Positions 26,207 to 36,339 of a stretch of DNA of 64,000 nt are shown in pieces. The translations under genes and the position numbers were made by a program. How positions within the stretch are numbered: the first letter of the stretch is position 1; every line of letters starts with the position of its first letter. The DNA is from Hyphomicrobiales bacterium. GTDB taxonomy: Bacteria > Pseudomonadota > Alphaproteobacteria > Rhizobiales > Beijerinckiaceae. Below the pieces are notes generated by a model. That model was given only the letters and a program-made list of their open reading frames with translations, was not told the DNA's origin and did not search any database. The stretch spans positions 1 through 64,000 of the forward strand of contig JAQGJH010000115.1 of the NCBI GenBank assembly GCA_028290705.1, given 5' to 3'.

Positions 26207-28651
26207 TCAATCGGACCGCGCAGCCGGGATCCCGACGGCGCCATTCGCTTTGGAAAGCGCCTGAACGATCTTGGCAGCCAGTTCCTCTTCCTGGAACGGC
26301 TTCTGGACGATGCCGTTTTCCCCCACCTCCTTCAGTGCGCCCAGATCCGCATATCCGGTCAGGTAAAGATACGGCAAGCCGGGCCGCCGCGATTGCGCCT
26401 CGCGCACGACATCAGCGCCATTCATACCCGGCATGGCATAGTCGACGACCAGAAGATCAATGTCGGCGGCCCTGTCGAGTTGATCGAGCGCAGCACCGCC
26501 ACTTCCCGCCTCCACCACGACGTAACCAAGCTCCGAAAGCGTCGTGACGGTGATTTCGCGGACCGAGGCATCGTCATCGACCACGAGAATCTTTCGCCCC
26601 GAATGTGGCCGACCAGGATCGGCCGAACGCTGGCCGCCGACGGCACTTTCGACACCGCGCACCGACGCGCGCGGCATCAGAACGCGGACCTCGGTGCCTC
26701 GCCCGACGCAGGTCTCAATCTGCACACCGCCGCCCGATTGTTTTGCAAACCCGAAAACCTGAGCGAGACCGAGCCCGGATCCCTTCCCCACCTCCTTGGT
26801 GGTGAAAAACGGCTCAAACGCTTTCGCGAGAACCTCGTCGGACATGCCCGCGCCTGTATCGGCGACGCTCAACATGACGTACTCGCCCGGGCCCGGCTCC
26901 TCCGGGCGGCGCGGCGGGTCGTACAAGACAGTGTTGGACGTCGCGACAGTCAGGCTGCCACCGACCGCCATCGCGTCGCGTGCATTGATCGCAAGGTTCA
27001 GGATGATGAGCTCGATCTGCGTCGGATCGACGAGGGCGGGCCAGAGATCCGAGCTGAGATTGGTCTCGATCTGGATGCTGCCACCCATCGTGCTTTGCAG
27101 CAGATCGCGCATGCTGTGAACGGTCTCGTTGAGATCGAGCGGCTTGGGCTCGAGTCTCTGCCGACGCGAAAACGACAGAAGCTGAGATGTGAGCTTTGCC
27201 CCCCGCTCCGCCGCGATCCGCATGTGCGACAGGCGTCGCATCAGGGACGGCTCCCCGCCGGCGCTGCTCAGGCCCCGCTCGATGAAGGTCACGTTGCCGA
27301 GTATCACGGTCAGCAGGTTGTTGAAGTCATGCGCAACCCCCGAAGTGAGCTGGCCCACGGCATCGAGCCGCTGCATCTGCTGCAGGGTCTTTTCCACACG
27401 CTCGCGCTCGGCTATCTGCTGCAACAATTGCCGATTCGCCGCCTCGAGTTCAGCCGCCGCTTCGCGCTCCGAAGTGATGTCGCGCGCGACGCAATACATG
27501 AGGCCATCCTCTGTCGCCGCAGTACCCGACAGCCAGCGGAAACTGCCGTCATGATGTCGGCACCGCGCCACGAAACGGGGAGATGCGTCGTCGGCAAAGA
27601 GCCGCGCCAAGGCGGCACGGGTGGCCGAGAGATCGTCAGGGTGCAGGAGCTCGTAGAAAGGCCGGCCAGTAATGTCCTCAGACCGCCAGCCAAGAACGCC
27701 GGTCCACGCAGGATTGACGCTCAGCATGACGCCGTCGGCCGATAGAACGCAGAGGAGATCCCGAGACAGGTGCCAGATCCTGTCACGCTCGCGCGTTCGC
27801 TGCTCGACGCTGGCTTCGAGCCGCTCGTTGAGTTCGCGCAGCGCCTGCTGGGCGCGCTTCTGCTCCGTGATGTCCTGCACGACACCGGTGAAGCGGACGC
27901 AGACGTTGCCTTCGAAAATGCTGCGTCCCCGCGTCGCAATCCAGCGCTCACCAGCGCTCGGATGAAGAATGCGGAATTCCTCGTCGATCTCGCGTGTTCC
28001 CTCCAGCAAAATGGCTTGCTGTACGGCCGCATCCATACGTTCACGGTCCTGCGAGTGAACGCTGCCAAGAAAAACGGAATAATCCAGCGGTGCGGCTGGA
28101 TCCGTGCCAAACATCTCGCGACAGCGCCGGTCCCACTGCAACTGCCCGGTCGTCGGCATGAAGGCCCAAAGCCCGAAAGAAGCCGCTTCAAGCGCGATCC
28201 GCGTGCTGATTTCGCTCGCCGACAACGCCGCCTCGGCGCGCCGCCGTTCGCGCCGCTCGTGCGCTTCCGCCAGCGCGCGGTCGACAGCAAATGGGAGACG
28301 CATCAGATTGCGCTTCAGAACGTAGTCAGTCGCCCCCTGCTTCAGGGATTCGGTCGCGAAGAGTTCACCCAGCACACCCGACACGAAGATGAATGGAGTG
28401 TCCGGCGATATGTCGCGCGCGAGACGCAAGGCGAGATGACCATCAAAGCCCGGCAGTGCAAAATCTGAAAGGACCAGATCATACCCGCCCGTCCTCAAGG
28501 CGTTTTCGAAGTCCGCCTGGGTTTCGACCCGATCCAGTGTGTATGTCAGACCCGCGCGACCAAGATGTCCCGCCAGCAGTTCACCGTCGAGTTGGCTGTC
28601 CTCCAGCAGGAGAATCCGGACGCTCCGATCTTGCCGTGGCTTGCTCGTCAT
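26207..28651 (-). CDS. Hybrid sensor histidine kinase: REC-PAS-PAS-HisKA-HATPase-REC
   Basis: [19 protein letters not shown] (N-terminal REC); [17 protein letters not shown]-box; [50 protein letters not shown] (C-terminal REC). Confidence 0.92.
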   Translation of the reverse strand: MTSKPRQDRSVRILLLEDSQLDGELLAGHLGRAGLTYTLDRVETQADFENALRTGGYDLVLSDFALPGFDGHLALRLARDISPDTPFIFVSGVLGELFATESLKQGATDYVLKRNLMRLPFAVDRALAEAHERRERRRAEAALSASEISTRIALEAASFGLWAFMPTTGQLQWDRRCREMFGTDPAAPLDYSVFLGSVHSQDRERMDAAVQQAILLEGTREIDEEFRILHPSAGERWIATRGRSIFEGNVCVRFTGVVQDITEQKRAQQALRELNERLEASVEQRTRERDRIWHLSRDLLCVLSADGVMLSVNPAWTGVLGWRSEDITGRPFYELLHPDDLSATRAALARLFADDASPRFVARCRHHDGSFRWLSGTAATEDGLMYCVARDITSEREAAAELEAANRQLLQQIAERERVEKTLQQMQRLDAVGQLTSGVAHDFNNLLTVILGNVTFIERGLSSAGGEPSLMRRLSHMRIAAERGAKLTSQLLSFSRRQRLEPKPLDLNETVHSMRDLLQSTMGGSIQIETNLSSDLWPALVDPTQIELIILNLAINARDAMAVGGSLTVATSNTVLYDPPRRPEEPGPGEYVMLSVADTGAGMSDEVLAKAFEPFFTTKEVGKGSGLGLAQVFGFAKQSGGGVQIETCVGRGTEVRVLMPRASVRGVESAVGGQRSADPGRPHSGRKILVVDDDASVREITVTTLSELGYVVVEAGSGGAALDQLDRAADIDLLVVDYAMPGMNGADVVREAQSRRPGLPYLYLTGYADLGALKEVGENGIVQKPFQEEELAAKIVQALSKANGAVGIPAARSD

Positions 28652-28652
28652 T

Positions 28653-29096
28653 TTAGCGGACACGCGGCGGCGGTTCGTTGAGGATGGCCCAGAACATGCC
28701 CAAATCCTGAATGGCTTCGAAGAATGCACCAAAATCGACAGGCTTGACCACGAAGGCGTTGACGCCCAGCTCGTAGCTGCGCACGAGATCGCGTTCTTCG
28801 CGGGAAGAGGTCAGCATCACGACCGGGATGCGGCGCAGCATGGCGTCGCCCTTCAATTGTTCGAGCACTTCGAGCCCGTCGACCTTGGGCAGCTTGAGAT
28901 CCAGCAGCACCACCGCGGGGTCGCCGGGGTCGCGATTTTCATGAATGCCCCGACAAAAAACATAGTCCAGGGCTTCCGCGCCGTCGCGCGCGACAATGAT
29001 GTCATTGGCAAGCTGGCATTTGGCCAAGGCCGCGAGAGTCAGCTCCATGTCCTTGGCACTGTCTTCCACGAGTAGAATGGGTCTTAGGTCGCTCAC
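28653..29096 (-). CDS. CheY/Rcp1-like response regulator (GTG start)
   Basis: ILLVEDSAKDMELTLAALAKC...VVLLDLKLPKVDGLEVLEQLK...VVMLTSSREERDL...NAFVVKPVDF; codon at 29096-29094 is GTG. Confidence 0.93.
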   Translation of the reverse strand: MSDLRPILLVEDSAKDMELTLAALAKCQLANDIIVARDGAEALDYVFCRGIHENRDPGDPAVVLLDLKLPKVDGLEVLEQLKGDAMLRRIPVVMLTSSREERDLVRSYELGVNAFVVKPVDFGAFFEAIQDLGMFWAILNEPPPRVR

Positions 29097-31312
29097 GTCG
29101 TTGCTTCCTTGTCGCGCACCGGAAGACCGAAGGTGAAGGTGGCGCCCTTTCCGAGCTCGCCTTCAGCCTTGATCCAACCGCCGTGTCGATCGATGATCCG
29201 TTTGGTGAGAGCGAGCCCGATGCCCGTGCCCTCGAACTCTTCGGCGCGGTGAAGGCGCTGAAAGACCCCGAACAACTTGCCCACATAGGCCATGTCGAAC
29301 CCGACGCCGTTGTCGCCGATGCTGATCACTGTCTCGCCCTGCAGCTTTTCACCCTTGATGCGGATGACCGCCTCCTCGCATGTGCGTGTATATTTGAGTG
29401 CGTTGGAGCAAAGATTGAGGATCGCCTGGCGCAACATGGCGTGATCTCCCCAGACGACCGGGAGCGGGCCAACGTCCCAATGTACCTTCCGCGCGGCCTG
29501 CTCGGTCTCGAGCGTGCGCCGGGCCTCTTCCACCAGCTTGACGACGTCGACATTGGCAAGCGCGAGCGAGTGGCGTCCGAGCTGCGAAAAGCTCAGAAGA
29601 TCGTCCACCAGGCGTCCGGCCGACATGGCCGCATCGATGATGTTGGCGAGATAGTGCTGCGACCTCTCGTCCATGTCGCCGTTACGATCGCGCAGGAGTT
29701 CAGAAAATCCGACAATGTGCCTGAATGGCGCGCGCAGGTCGTGCGAGACCGAGTACGAGAACGCCTCCAGCTCCTTGTTGCTCCGTTGCAGCTCTTCAAT
29801 CAGCTTGGAGCGCTCTTCGGCCTGCCGGAGGACCACGTTGAGGATGGCGTTCCTCAGATCATTCGCGCCCAGCACGTCTATGTCCGACCATGGCAGCGAT
29901 CTGCCCTTCACGAGTTGTTTCCACGTTCCGAACGATTGCCGCGGATGCAGCCGTTCGGGCTCCTGAACATCCGCGACCTTCCGCGGCTCGCCGCCCCAAC
30001 TGACGAGTTGCACGCGTTCCGGCCGAAACCAGATCAGGCAATTGGCGCGAAGCTGCGAGATCCTGACCGCCAGAATGCCACTCGCCACATCTTCGGGCGC
30101 GCCCAACTCCGGAGCAAGCTCACCCAGCCGTTCAGTGGCGACGACTTCGTCCGTCTGCTCGTAAATCCATGCGGCAAGCTTCTGGATAAAAGCCTCATCC
30201 GGCACGACGCCCGCCGTGACAATGCCTTCGTCCAACACGGCGGCGGCCCCCTGTGCAGAGGCAAGCTTCAACCAGAGGTCGGGGTTGTCCCGGAGACCCT
30301 GAACGACGCTCAAACTCTCCGACAATCGCGAGAGCAGCGTGACCTCGATCTGCTTCAGCTCGACGGCTCGGGATGCAACCTCGGCTCGCTCCAGCGCACC
30401 GATCTGCAGGGCCATCATCTGGCCAATGAGTTCACATGCCGCGCGCGCTTGCGCGCCAACGTGATGCGGCTGCGCACTGTGGCATGAGATTAAGCCCCAA
30501 AGCCGGCCATCCACGATGAGAGACACCGACATCGACGATGCCGTGCCCATGTTGCGCATGTATTCGAGGTGTACGGAAGACACGCTGCGCAAGGCCGACA
30601 TACTCAGATCGAGTGGACGGCCGTCGACCGGACTCGTGTCCGGCACGATGGGGGATGGCTCATACGCCGCCGTTCTGATGAGCCGAATTCGATTGAGCAG
30701 GTAAAGCTGCCGCGCCTGTGCCGGAATGTCGGACGCGGGAAAATGTAGATCGAGATAGGACGGAAGTGTTCCATCTCCATCCTCGGCGATGACTTTGCCG
30801 TTCCACTCCGGATCGAAGCGATAGACCAGAACCCTGCTGAAACCGGTCAATTGTCGCGTGTGACGCGCCACCGTGGCGCAGAGTTCCGCGAGACTCTGCC
30901 CGTGACCCAGCTGCATGAGAAAGGCCCGGGTGCCGGGATATTGCACGGCGTGAGAGCCGTCGCGCGGCGGATCAGCCGGCTCGTATTCGACGATCGCGCC
31001 CTGGGGAGTCCGATGCACCGAGACATCGTAACGTCGAGCGGAGATCTCGTAGGTCCGAACGAAGACGGGCTCAGCGACGAAATCCCAGCTCGCAAGATGA
31101 GACGAAAGCTCTACGCCTCCGGGCAGGTCGCAGAGCCTCATACCAATGCGAACGTCGGCTTCGAGACAGGAGGAAGCATTGGCGCTCGCCTGTGTGAGGC
31201 GCCCATCTACCGGATGAAACACGAGCAGCGCGCCGTGCGGTTGAATCGCGCCGGGGATGCGGATTGGCTCACGGGCGCAGATCGCGTCAAGATCACGGGT
31301 GGCTTCGGGCAT
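29093..31312 (-). CDS. bphP: Bacteriophytochrome histidine kinase (PAS-GAF-PHY-HisKA-HATPase)
   Basis: N-terminal bilin-attachment Cys (LDAICAREPIRIPGAIQPHGALLV); PASDIPAQARQLYLLNRIRLI; PHY tongue PRQSFGTW; SYSVSHDLRAPFRHIVGF H-box. Confidence 0.95.
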   Translation of the reverse strand: MPEATRDLDAICAREPIRIPGAIQPHGALLVFHPVDGRLTQASANASSCLEADVRIGMRLCDLPGGVELSSHLASWDFVAEPVFVRTYEISARRYDVSVHRTPQGAIVEYEPADPPRDGSHAVQYPGTRAFLMQLGHGQSLAELCATVARHTRQLTGFSRVLVYRFDPEWNGKVIAEDGDGTLPSYLDLHFPASDIPAQARQLYLLNRIRLIRTAAYEPSPIVPDTSPVDGRPLDLSMSALRSVSSVHLEYMRNMGTASSMSVSLIVDGRLWGLISCHSAQPHHVGAQARAACELIGQMMALQIGALERAEVASRAVELKQIEVTLLSRLSESLSVVQGLRDNPDLWLKLASAQGAAAVLDEGIVTAGVVPDEAFIQKLAAWIYEQTDEVVATERLGELAPELGAPEDVASGILAVRISQLRANCLIWFRPERVQLVSWGGEPRKVADVQEPERLHPRQSFGTWKQLVKGRSLPWSDIDVLGANDLRNAILNVVLRQAEERSKLIEELQRSNKELEAFSYSVSHDLRAPFRHIVGFSELLRDRNGDMDERSQHYLANIIDAAMSAGRLVDDLLSFSQLGRHSLALANVDVVKLVEEARRTLETEQAARKVHWDVGPLPVVWGDHAMLRQAILNLCSNALKYTRTCEEAVIRIKGEKLQGETVISIGDNGVGFDMAYVGKLFGVFQRLHRAEEFEGTGIGLALTKRIIDRHGGWIKAEGELGKGATFTFGLPVRDKEATT

Positions 31313-31898
31313 ACGACGATCTCGTTGGAAGCCAATCGGCAAGTAGAGAAAAGGTATGGACCGCTCCCGCAACGATCAGCGGCGCGTCCAGCGAGGTCGA
31401 GGCTGTAACGAGGCGCGTCCGAAATTCGTTCCACATCCGCCCGGTCTCGTGACCGTAGGGATGGAAGGTTCGCAACCCGCCCGGGGGAAGCCACTTCGTT
31501 CCAGCCAGATTTCGGGTGATCACCTGCCCGCCGAGAGTCGAACCCTCGATGACATAGGCTGCGCCCCATGCTTCGGAAACGCTGCGGCCACACGTCTCGG
31601 CCCCCAGGCAGATCGGCGCGACATCATCCAGATCGAGGTCGACGCCGAGGTCCGACAAGTCGGCCCTGATATGTGGGATACGACTGCGCGCCGGCATGAA
31701 CGAAGCCAGTTCGGCATGGCGAAAAACGGCGGGCTCGAACACCTGATGGAAGCTCAGAAAGCTTCGCAGAACGGCTATGAAATATTCGCGATCCGCAGGG
31801 CGCGCGAGGAGATCGAGACTACTTTCGAGACGCTCGTGTTCCGACCTGGTGGAGCGTCGAAGCGCCTCGAGAATCGTTGCGGTCCTTGCATCATCCAA
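31293..31898 (-). CDS. bphO: Biliverdin-producing heme oxygenase, probable TTG start
   Basis: RRSTRSEHERLESSLDLL (proximal His region), YVIEGSTLGGQVITR; no ATG available near the domain start; TTG at 31898 preceded by GGAG with 9-nt spacing. Confidence 0.85.
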   Translation of the reverse strand: MDDARTATILEALRRSTRSEHERLESSLDLLARPADREYFIAVLRSFLSFHQVFEPAVFRHAELASFMPARSRIPHIRADLSDLGVDLDLDDVAPICLGAETCGRSVSEAWGAAYVIEGSTLGGQVITRNLAGTKWLPPGGLRTFHPYGHETGRMWNEFRTRLVTASTSLDAPLIVAGAVHTFSLLADWLPTRSSYARSHP

Positions 31899-31992
31899 TT
31901 CTCGGCACTCCGGAACAACTCGGCGGAAGCGGCGAGAGAGTACGCAAGCGCGCAATGGAATCAACCTGCAGCTCAGCTTTTGGAGATTCGTT

Positions 31993-32916
31993 TTACTTGA
32001 GCGGGCGACCAAATTGTCCCAGCGCTGCAAGTATCTTCGCCTCGAGCTTGTCCATGAAGCGGTGCATCGCGTCTTCATGTGTCGCGAGATGCCGGCCCGT
32101 CGGATGAACCGCGTAAAGCGTTCGAGTGATGGCCGGCCGGTCGATCCGCCGTCCCACCAGGGCTCCGCGTTTGAGCTCATCGGCCGCCAGCGAGAATGGC
32201 ATGATGCTCGCGCCCACCCCGCGGGCAATCAGCGATTTCATGGAATTGATCGAGTGAACTTCGAAGGCGAGCCTCAGCTTGAGCGAAAGTCGCTGTGCCT
32301 CGGCCTCGACGATGGATCGCAACAAGCCGCGTTCGCCGCCGATCACCAGTTCCATCTCCAGGGCTTCAGCGAAACTGACCGTCGGGTTCGAGGGAGCGAG
32401 GCTGGGTGACGTGACGAGCACGAAGTCTTCTTCCAGGATGGCCTGTCGGGTGAAGCCGCTCCGCTGTGCGATGTTGTAGGCCAGGATGACGTCCAACTGG
32501 CCGCGCTCGAGCGCCTCTGCCAGAACGAAACTGCGTTCTTCCGAGAGGCTCAGGAACACCTCCGGCATTTCGCTCCGCGCCTCGAGCAGGACGTCAGGGC
32601 CGATCAACAGCATGATGCTCGGCGATAAGCCCAGCACGATCGAATCCCTCCGCGCCGTGCCGATGGTCTGAACCTCCCGGCGCATGTCCTCGACCTCGCG
32701 CAGAATGACCTTGGTGCGCTCGTAGAGGCGCCATCCGGCTTCCGTCGGCGAAACCCCGCGTGAGTGACGCACGAGGAGAGACACGTTGAGCTCCTTCTCG
32801 AGCTGCCGCATCTGCGAGCCCAAGGCTGGTTGCGCAAGGTTCAGTTGTTCGGCCGCGGCCGTCATGTTGCCGGCATCCACGACTCTCAGATAGTAGGTGA
32901 GCTGCCTGAGATTGAT
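31993..32916 (-). CDS. LysR-family transcriptional regulator, apparent ATC start
   Basis: INLRQLTYYLRVVDAGNMTAAAEQLNLAQPALGSQMRQLEKEL; codon at the expected Met is ATC behind GGGAGGG-TTCG; the upstream in-frame ATG (33024) lies close to a terminator hairpin. Confidence 0.82.
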   Translation of the reverse strand: MNLRQLTYYLRVVDAGNMTAAAEQLNLAQPALGSQMRQLEKELNVSLLVRHSRGVSPTEAGWRLYERTKVILREVEDMRREVQTIGTARRDSIVLGLSPSIMLLIGPDVLLEARSEMPEVFLSLSEERSFVLAEALERGQLDVILAYNIAQRSGFTRQAILEEDFVLVTSPSLAPSNPTVSFAEALEMELVIGGERGLLRSIVEAEAQRLSLKLRLAFEVHSINSMKSLIARGVGASIMPFSLAADELKRGALVGRRIDRPAITRTLYAVHPTGRHLATHEDAMHRFMDKLEAKILAALGQFGRPLK

Positions 32917-32986
32917 CGAACCCTCCCGCGGTCGCGCGTCTTGAGAAGAGACTCTACACGGCCTCCCTTCGACGCCCAATGCCGCA

Positions 32987-33014
32987 AAGAAAAGGCGGCC
33001 CGAGGGCCGCCTTT
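32987..33014 (-). terminator. Rho-independent terminator downstream of the amidohydrolase gene
   Basis: Reverse strand AAAGGCGGCCC TC GGGCCGCCTTTTCTTT. Confidence 0.88.
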
Positions 33015-33077
33015 CAGGCATGGAGCCGTAGACCGGCTTCTTTACGGACCGGACTTCGCCGGTACACCACCCCCAGG

Positions 33078-34316
33078 TTAGCCGGCGGTGTAATTTCCGT
33101 ACTTGATGAGGTTTTGCTTTTGAGCCTCGTTGCGGGGCTCCAGCTTGAACAGGCGCGCGGCAGTGCCGCCCACGATGTTGTGCTTCGCTTTCTCGGACAG
33201 GAACGGCAGATCCCAGATCGTGCTCGGCAGATCGAAGTCCCAGTGCGGATAGTCTGACGCGTAAAGCAATTGCGTTTCGGCGTTGATCATCCGGAACGTA
33301 CATTCCAGCGCGTCCATGTCCTGAATTTCCATCGGCTGCGAGGAGTAGAACATGTCGCGCATGTAGTCCGACGGCTTCTTCTTGAGAAGCGGCGCTTCCG
33401 ACGGACGCATCATGTACTCATGATCAAGCCGCTGCATCAGGAATGGGATCCAGGCAAGACCGGCTTCGATCCAGATCACCGGCAGTTTGGGGAAGCGCTC
33501 TCCCATGCCGTTGATCACCCAGTTGGTGCAATGAAGGATGTTGTAGAAGCTGAATCCCAGCGCATGCACGGACAGGAATCGGTTGCAGCCTTTGAAGACG
33601 GGCTCACCCCAGTTGGGACCCGAATGAAAGGCCAGCGAAAGCCCACGCTCTTCGATGGCGCGATAGACTTTCATCAGCGAATTGTCGTGCACTGGTAGCG
33701 TCCGGACGGTCGTCACCATGAAGCCGGTGACGCCCTTGCAATGGCCGAACTTCTCCACCTGGCGCAACGAGGCGTCCGGGTCTGAAATCGGCAACGCAAG
33801 CTGCGTATAGAAGCGGCCATGATGTTCCGGCAGAACCACTTCCGTGAGCCAGCGATTGTAGGCCCAGCACAGCTCGACCTCCATTTCCTTCTGCGGGTGG
33901 AGGCCCACGTTCAGCATGCCGGTGGGGAACAAGCAGGAATAGTCCACCCCCATGGCATCCATCCAGCGCTCGCCGAGTTGTGCATCGCGCAAGCGGCCCG
34001 GCTCCGTCTTCTCGGAATTGCGCAACGGATAACGCGTTACGCGGCCGCCCATGTCCTGGTAGCCGATCTGACCCGGCACGATGGAGTGACGCCCCTTGGC
34101 GCGGCCCGACATGGTGAGCTGACGGAAAACGTCATTCTCCATGAATGGCAGAATCTCGCTGAAGTTCTCGTTCTCGTAATGATGCGCGTCGCAATCGACG
34201 ATCATCACGTCCTCGAACTTGCGGTCGCGCGCCTGCTCGGCCGCATGCGCCAGCAGCTTGGTGGTATTTAATTCTTCGACTGTGACGCGTCGCCCGCGAT
34301 CGGCAATCAGATCCAT
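33078..34316 (-). CDS. Amidohydrolase family protein (ACMSD-like metal-dependent hydrolase/decarboxylase)
   Basis: VMIVDCDAHHYENENF; HSGPNWGEPV; WIEAGLAWIPFLMQRLDHEY; LLYASDYPHWDFDLP. Confidence 0.85.
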   Translation of the reverse strand: MDLIADRGRRVTVEELNTTKLLAHAAEQARDRKFEDVMIVDCDAHHYENENFSEILPFMENDVFRQLTMSGRAKGRHSIVPGQIGYQDMGGRVTRYPLRNSEKTEPGRLRDAQLGERWMDAMGVDYSCLFPTGMLNVGLHPQKEMEVELCWAYNRWLTEVVLPEHHGRFYTQLALPISDPDASLRQVEKFGHCKGVTGFMVTTVRTLPVHDNSLMKVYRAIEERGLSLAFHSGPNWGEPVFKGCNRFLSVHALGFSFYNILHCTNWVINGMGERFPKLPVIWIEAGLAWIPFLMQRLDHEYMMRPSEAPLLKKKPSDYMRDMFYSSQPMEIQDMDALECTFRMINAETQLLYASDYPHWDFDLPSTIWDLPFLSEKAKHNIVGGTAARLFKLEPRNEAQKQNLIKYGNYTAG

Positions 34317-34351
34317 GGGTCTCTCCTGTCCAACGATGCAGACGCCTCGGA

Positions 34352-34669
34352 TCAGCGACCCGTCCAGCTCTGCCACATTCCGAGTTCGAACACCTGCAGA
34401 TCGGCGGCCTTCAGCATCGCGCCGCAAAGGACGAGAACGTCGGTGCCAGACACGCTTTGCGGTCCGGCCAGTACCGGATAGCTGTTGCCCGCTTCGACGT
34501 TTGCCCCATAGAGCTTCGCCAGCGACGACAGCATGGACTGCAGCGCGTGCGGCGTCAGCGCTTCGAGGTTTCCGGCCATCTGCGCGGCTTCGACCTCCCG
34601 CGCGAGAGCCATCACACGCTCCGACAGCGTCGCTTCTTCGGCCATGGGCGCGCGTTCAGGCGACGACAT
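34352..34669 (-). CDS. Hypothetical protein within the Rieske/amidohydrolase cluster
   Basis: About 105 aa; overlaps the 3' end of the Rieske gene, consistent with translational coupling. Confidence 0.6.
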   Translation of the reverse strand: MSSPERAPMAEEATLSERVMALAREVEAAQMAGNLEALTPHALQSMLSSLAKLYGANVEAGNSYPVLAGPQSVSGTDVLVLCGAMLKAADLQVFELGMWQSWTGR

Positions 34670-35021
34670 AGATATCGTCCCCTTTTTGGACGACATCGAA
34701 CCGCTTCAGCTTGAGGCGCCGATCCGAAATGCATTCGCCCGTCTTCATGTCGTACTCGTAGCCATGCCACGGACAGACGAAGTTCATCTCGGTCTCGGAG
34801 AAGAACAGCCCCATGGACGTCTTGTCTTCGCGCAGATGCTCCTCCACGCGCGCGATCGTCAGGCCCTCGCAAGCCGGACCGCCCTGATGCAGGCAATAAT
34901 TGCTGTAGGCGAAGAACTCGCCCTCATGCCGGAAAATTCCGACCTCGGTGTTTCCGAGTTTGACGATCTGGCGCGCGCCATCCTCGAATTCGGACAAGCG
35001 ACCAACGAACTGCTCGGCCAT
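34656..35021 (-). CDS. Stand-alone Rieske [2Fe-2S] ferredoxin
   Basis: CLHQGGPACEG and CPWHGYEYDMKTGE Cys/His clusters. Confidence 0.88.
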   Translation of the reverse strand: MAEQFVGRLSEFEDGARQIVKLGNTEVGIFRHEGEFFAYSNYCLHQGGPACEGLTIARVEEHLREDKTSMGLFFSETEMNFVCPWHGYEYDMKTGECISDRRLKLKRFDVVQKGDDIYVVA

Positions 35022-35208
35022 GAATTCAGACCCTCCCGTCGAATTCGCCGCTGGTCTCGATGTGCGATCCGCGAGGCTTCTGCTGGCCTTCTGCGATGCG
35101 CCGACCTGACGGCTTCGATAGGCCGTACCCTAGAAACGATTCAGACTTCTGTCCAAAACAATCCTGTTTGTCCTGCCCAAAGTTTTTCTTTGGTCTTGGC
35201 CGGAGCCT

Positions 35209-36339
35209 TCACTCTTCACCCGCAGTTCGAAGCGCCAGATCCAGCAAGGCGCCGGGATCGCGCATATCCTCCAGAAGGTCGAAGTGATGGCGCCCCTCCA
35301 CCACCAGCGGCGGCGCCGCTCCCCAAGCCATGGCGAACTCGGCTGATTGGCGCTTGAACTCGTCTGTCTCCAGCCCCCCGAGCGCGACCGCCACCCGCAC
35401 GTCCAGAGGCCGCGGATGAAAAAGAGGTGACAGGCTTCGCGTCTTCGCATCGTCATCGAGCCCGATCAGCGCACCCATGGGCAGAAATCCCAGCGGCGCG
35501 AGATCGAAGATTCCCGACAGAAGCAGAGCGGAGGCAGGCCGCGGCCCCTCGGGATCGATGGCTGCCATCGCCGCGAGCTGCGCGCCCGCGCTATGGCCGG
35601 CAAGATGGATGCGGGCCGGATCGAACCCGAGCGAGGCTGATTGCGCGACCAGGAACTGCAGGGCGCGTCTGATCTGCGCGACGATCTCGGGCAGCTTCGT
35701 TTCGGGCGCCAGACCGTAATCCAGCTGCGCGACGGCGAAACCCCGAGCGCGCATGCCTTCACCGAACTGGCCGTGCTGATCTTTGGTACAAGCCTGCCAG
35801 TAGCCGCCATGCAGGAACACCCATAGGGGCGCGCTGGTATCCGCGGCAGGATAGAAATCCAGCACCTCCTCGCGCGCCCGTCCATATGACAGGTCGAGAC
35901 CGCCCTGCCCGGCGCGCGCCTCCATGCCGTCATAGTTCCACCGGCGGAAGACCTGCCGCATGTCGGCCTGCGCGCGCGCATTGTAGCCCCGCGCGATCTC
36001 GGCGCGCGTCATGCCGCGCCAAACCACCGCGTCCGCGACAGGCCGCCCAACGTGAGCCTCGGCCCGCAAACAGAGGTTGGCGTCGGAACGCACGTAGCTC
36101 ACCGGCCGCCGCAATCCCCCGCAGACCTCGCGCCAGGCGAGGTCCATGTCTCGCCGCGCGAGATGGAAGGCCAATGGATCACGCGCCGCAAGTTCGAACT
36201 GCCGAACGTCGCCCGGCGCAGCACCCTCTCGCGCGAGCGCCGTCATCAGATCCGCCAACGCGATCCGCAAAGCGTCGGCAGGATCGGCCATGGAGCAGCG
36301 TGCTTCTGCGCGGACCACGCGGACATCAGAACGAGACAT
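35209..36339 (-). CDS. Alpha/beta hydrolase (kynurenine-formamidase-like) with N-terminal extension
   Basis: LWVFLHGGYWQACTKDQHGQF; IHLAGHSAGAQLAAMA nucleophile elbow; about 110-aa extension before the hydrolase-like start MTRAEIARGYNARAQ. Confidence 0.85.
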   Translation of the reverse strand: MSRSDVRVVRAEARCSMADPADALRIALADLMTALAREGAAPGDVRQFELAARDPLAFHLARRDMDLAWREVCGGLRRPVSYVRSDANLCLRAEAHVGRPVADAVVWRGMTRAEIARGYNARAQADMRQVFRRWNYDGMEARAGQGGLDLSYGRAREEVLDFYPAADTSAPLWVFLHGGYWQACTKDQHGQFGEGMRARGFAVAQLDYGLAPETKLPEIVAQIRRALQFLVAQSASLGFDPARIHLAGHSAGAQLAAMAAIDPEGPRPASALLLSGIFDLAPLGFLPMGALIGLDDDAKTRSLSPLFHPRPLDVRVAVALGGLETDEFKRQSAEFAMAWGAAPPLVVEGRHHFDLLEDMRDPGALLDLALRTAGEE

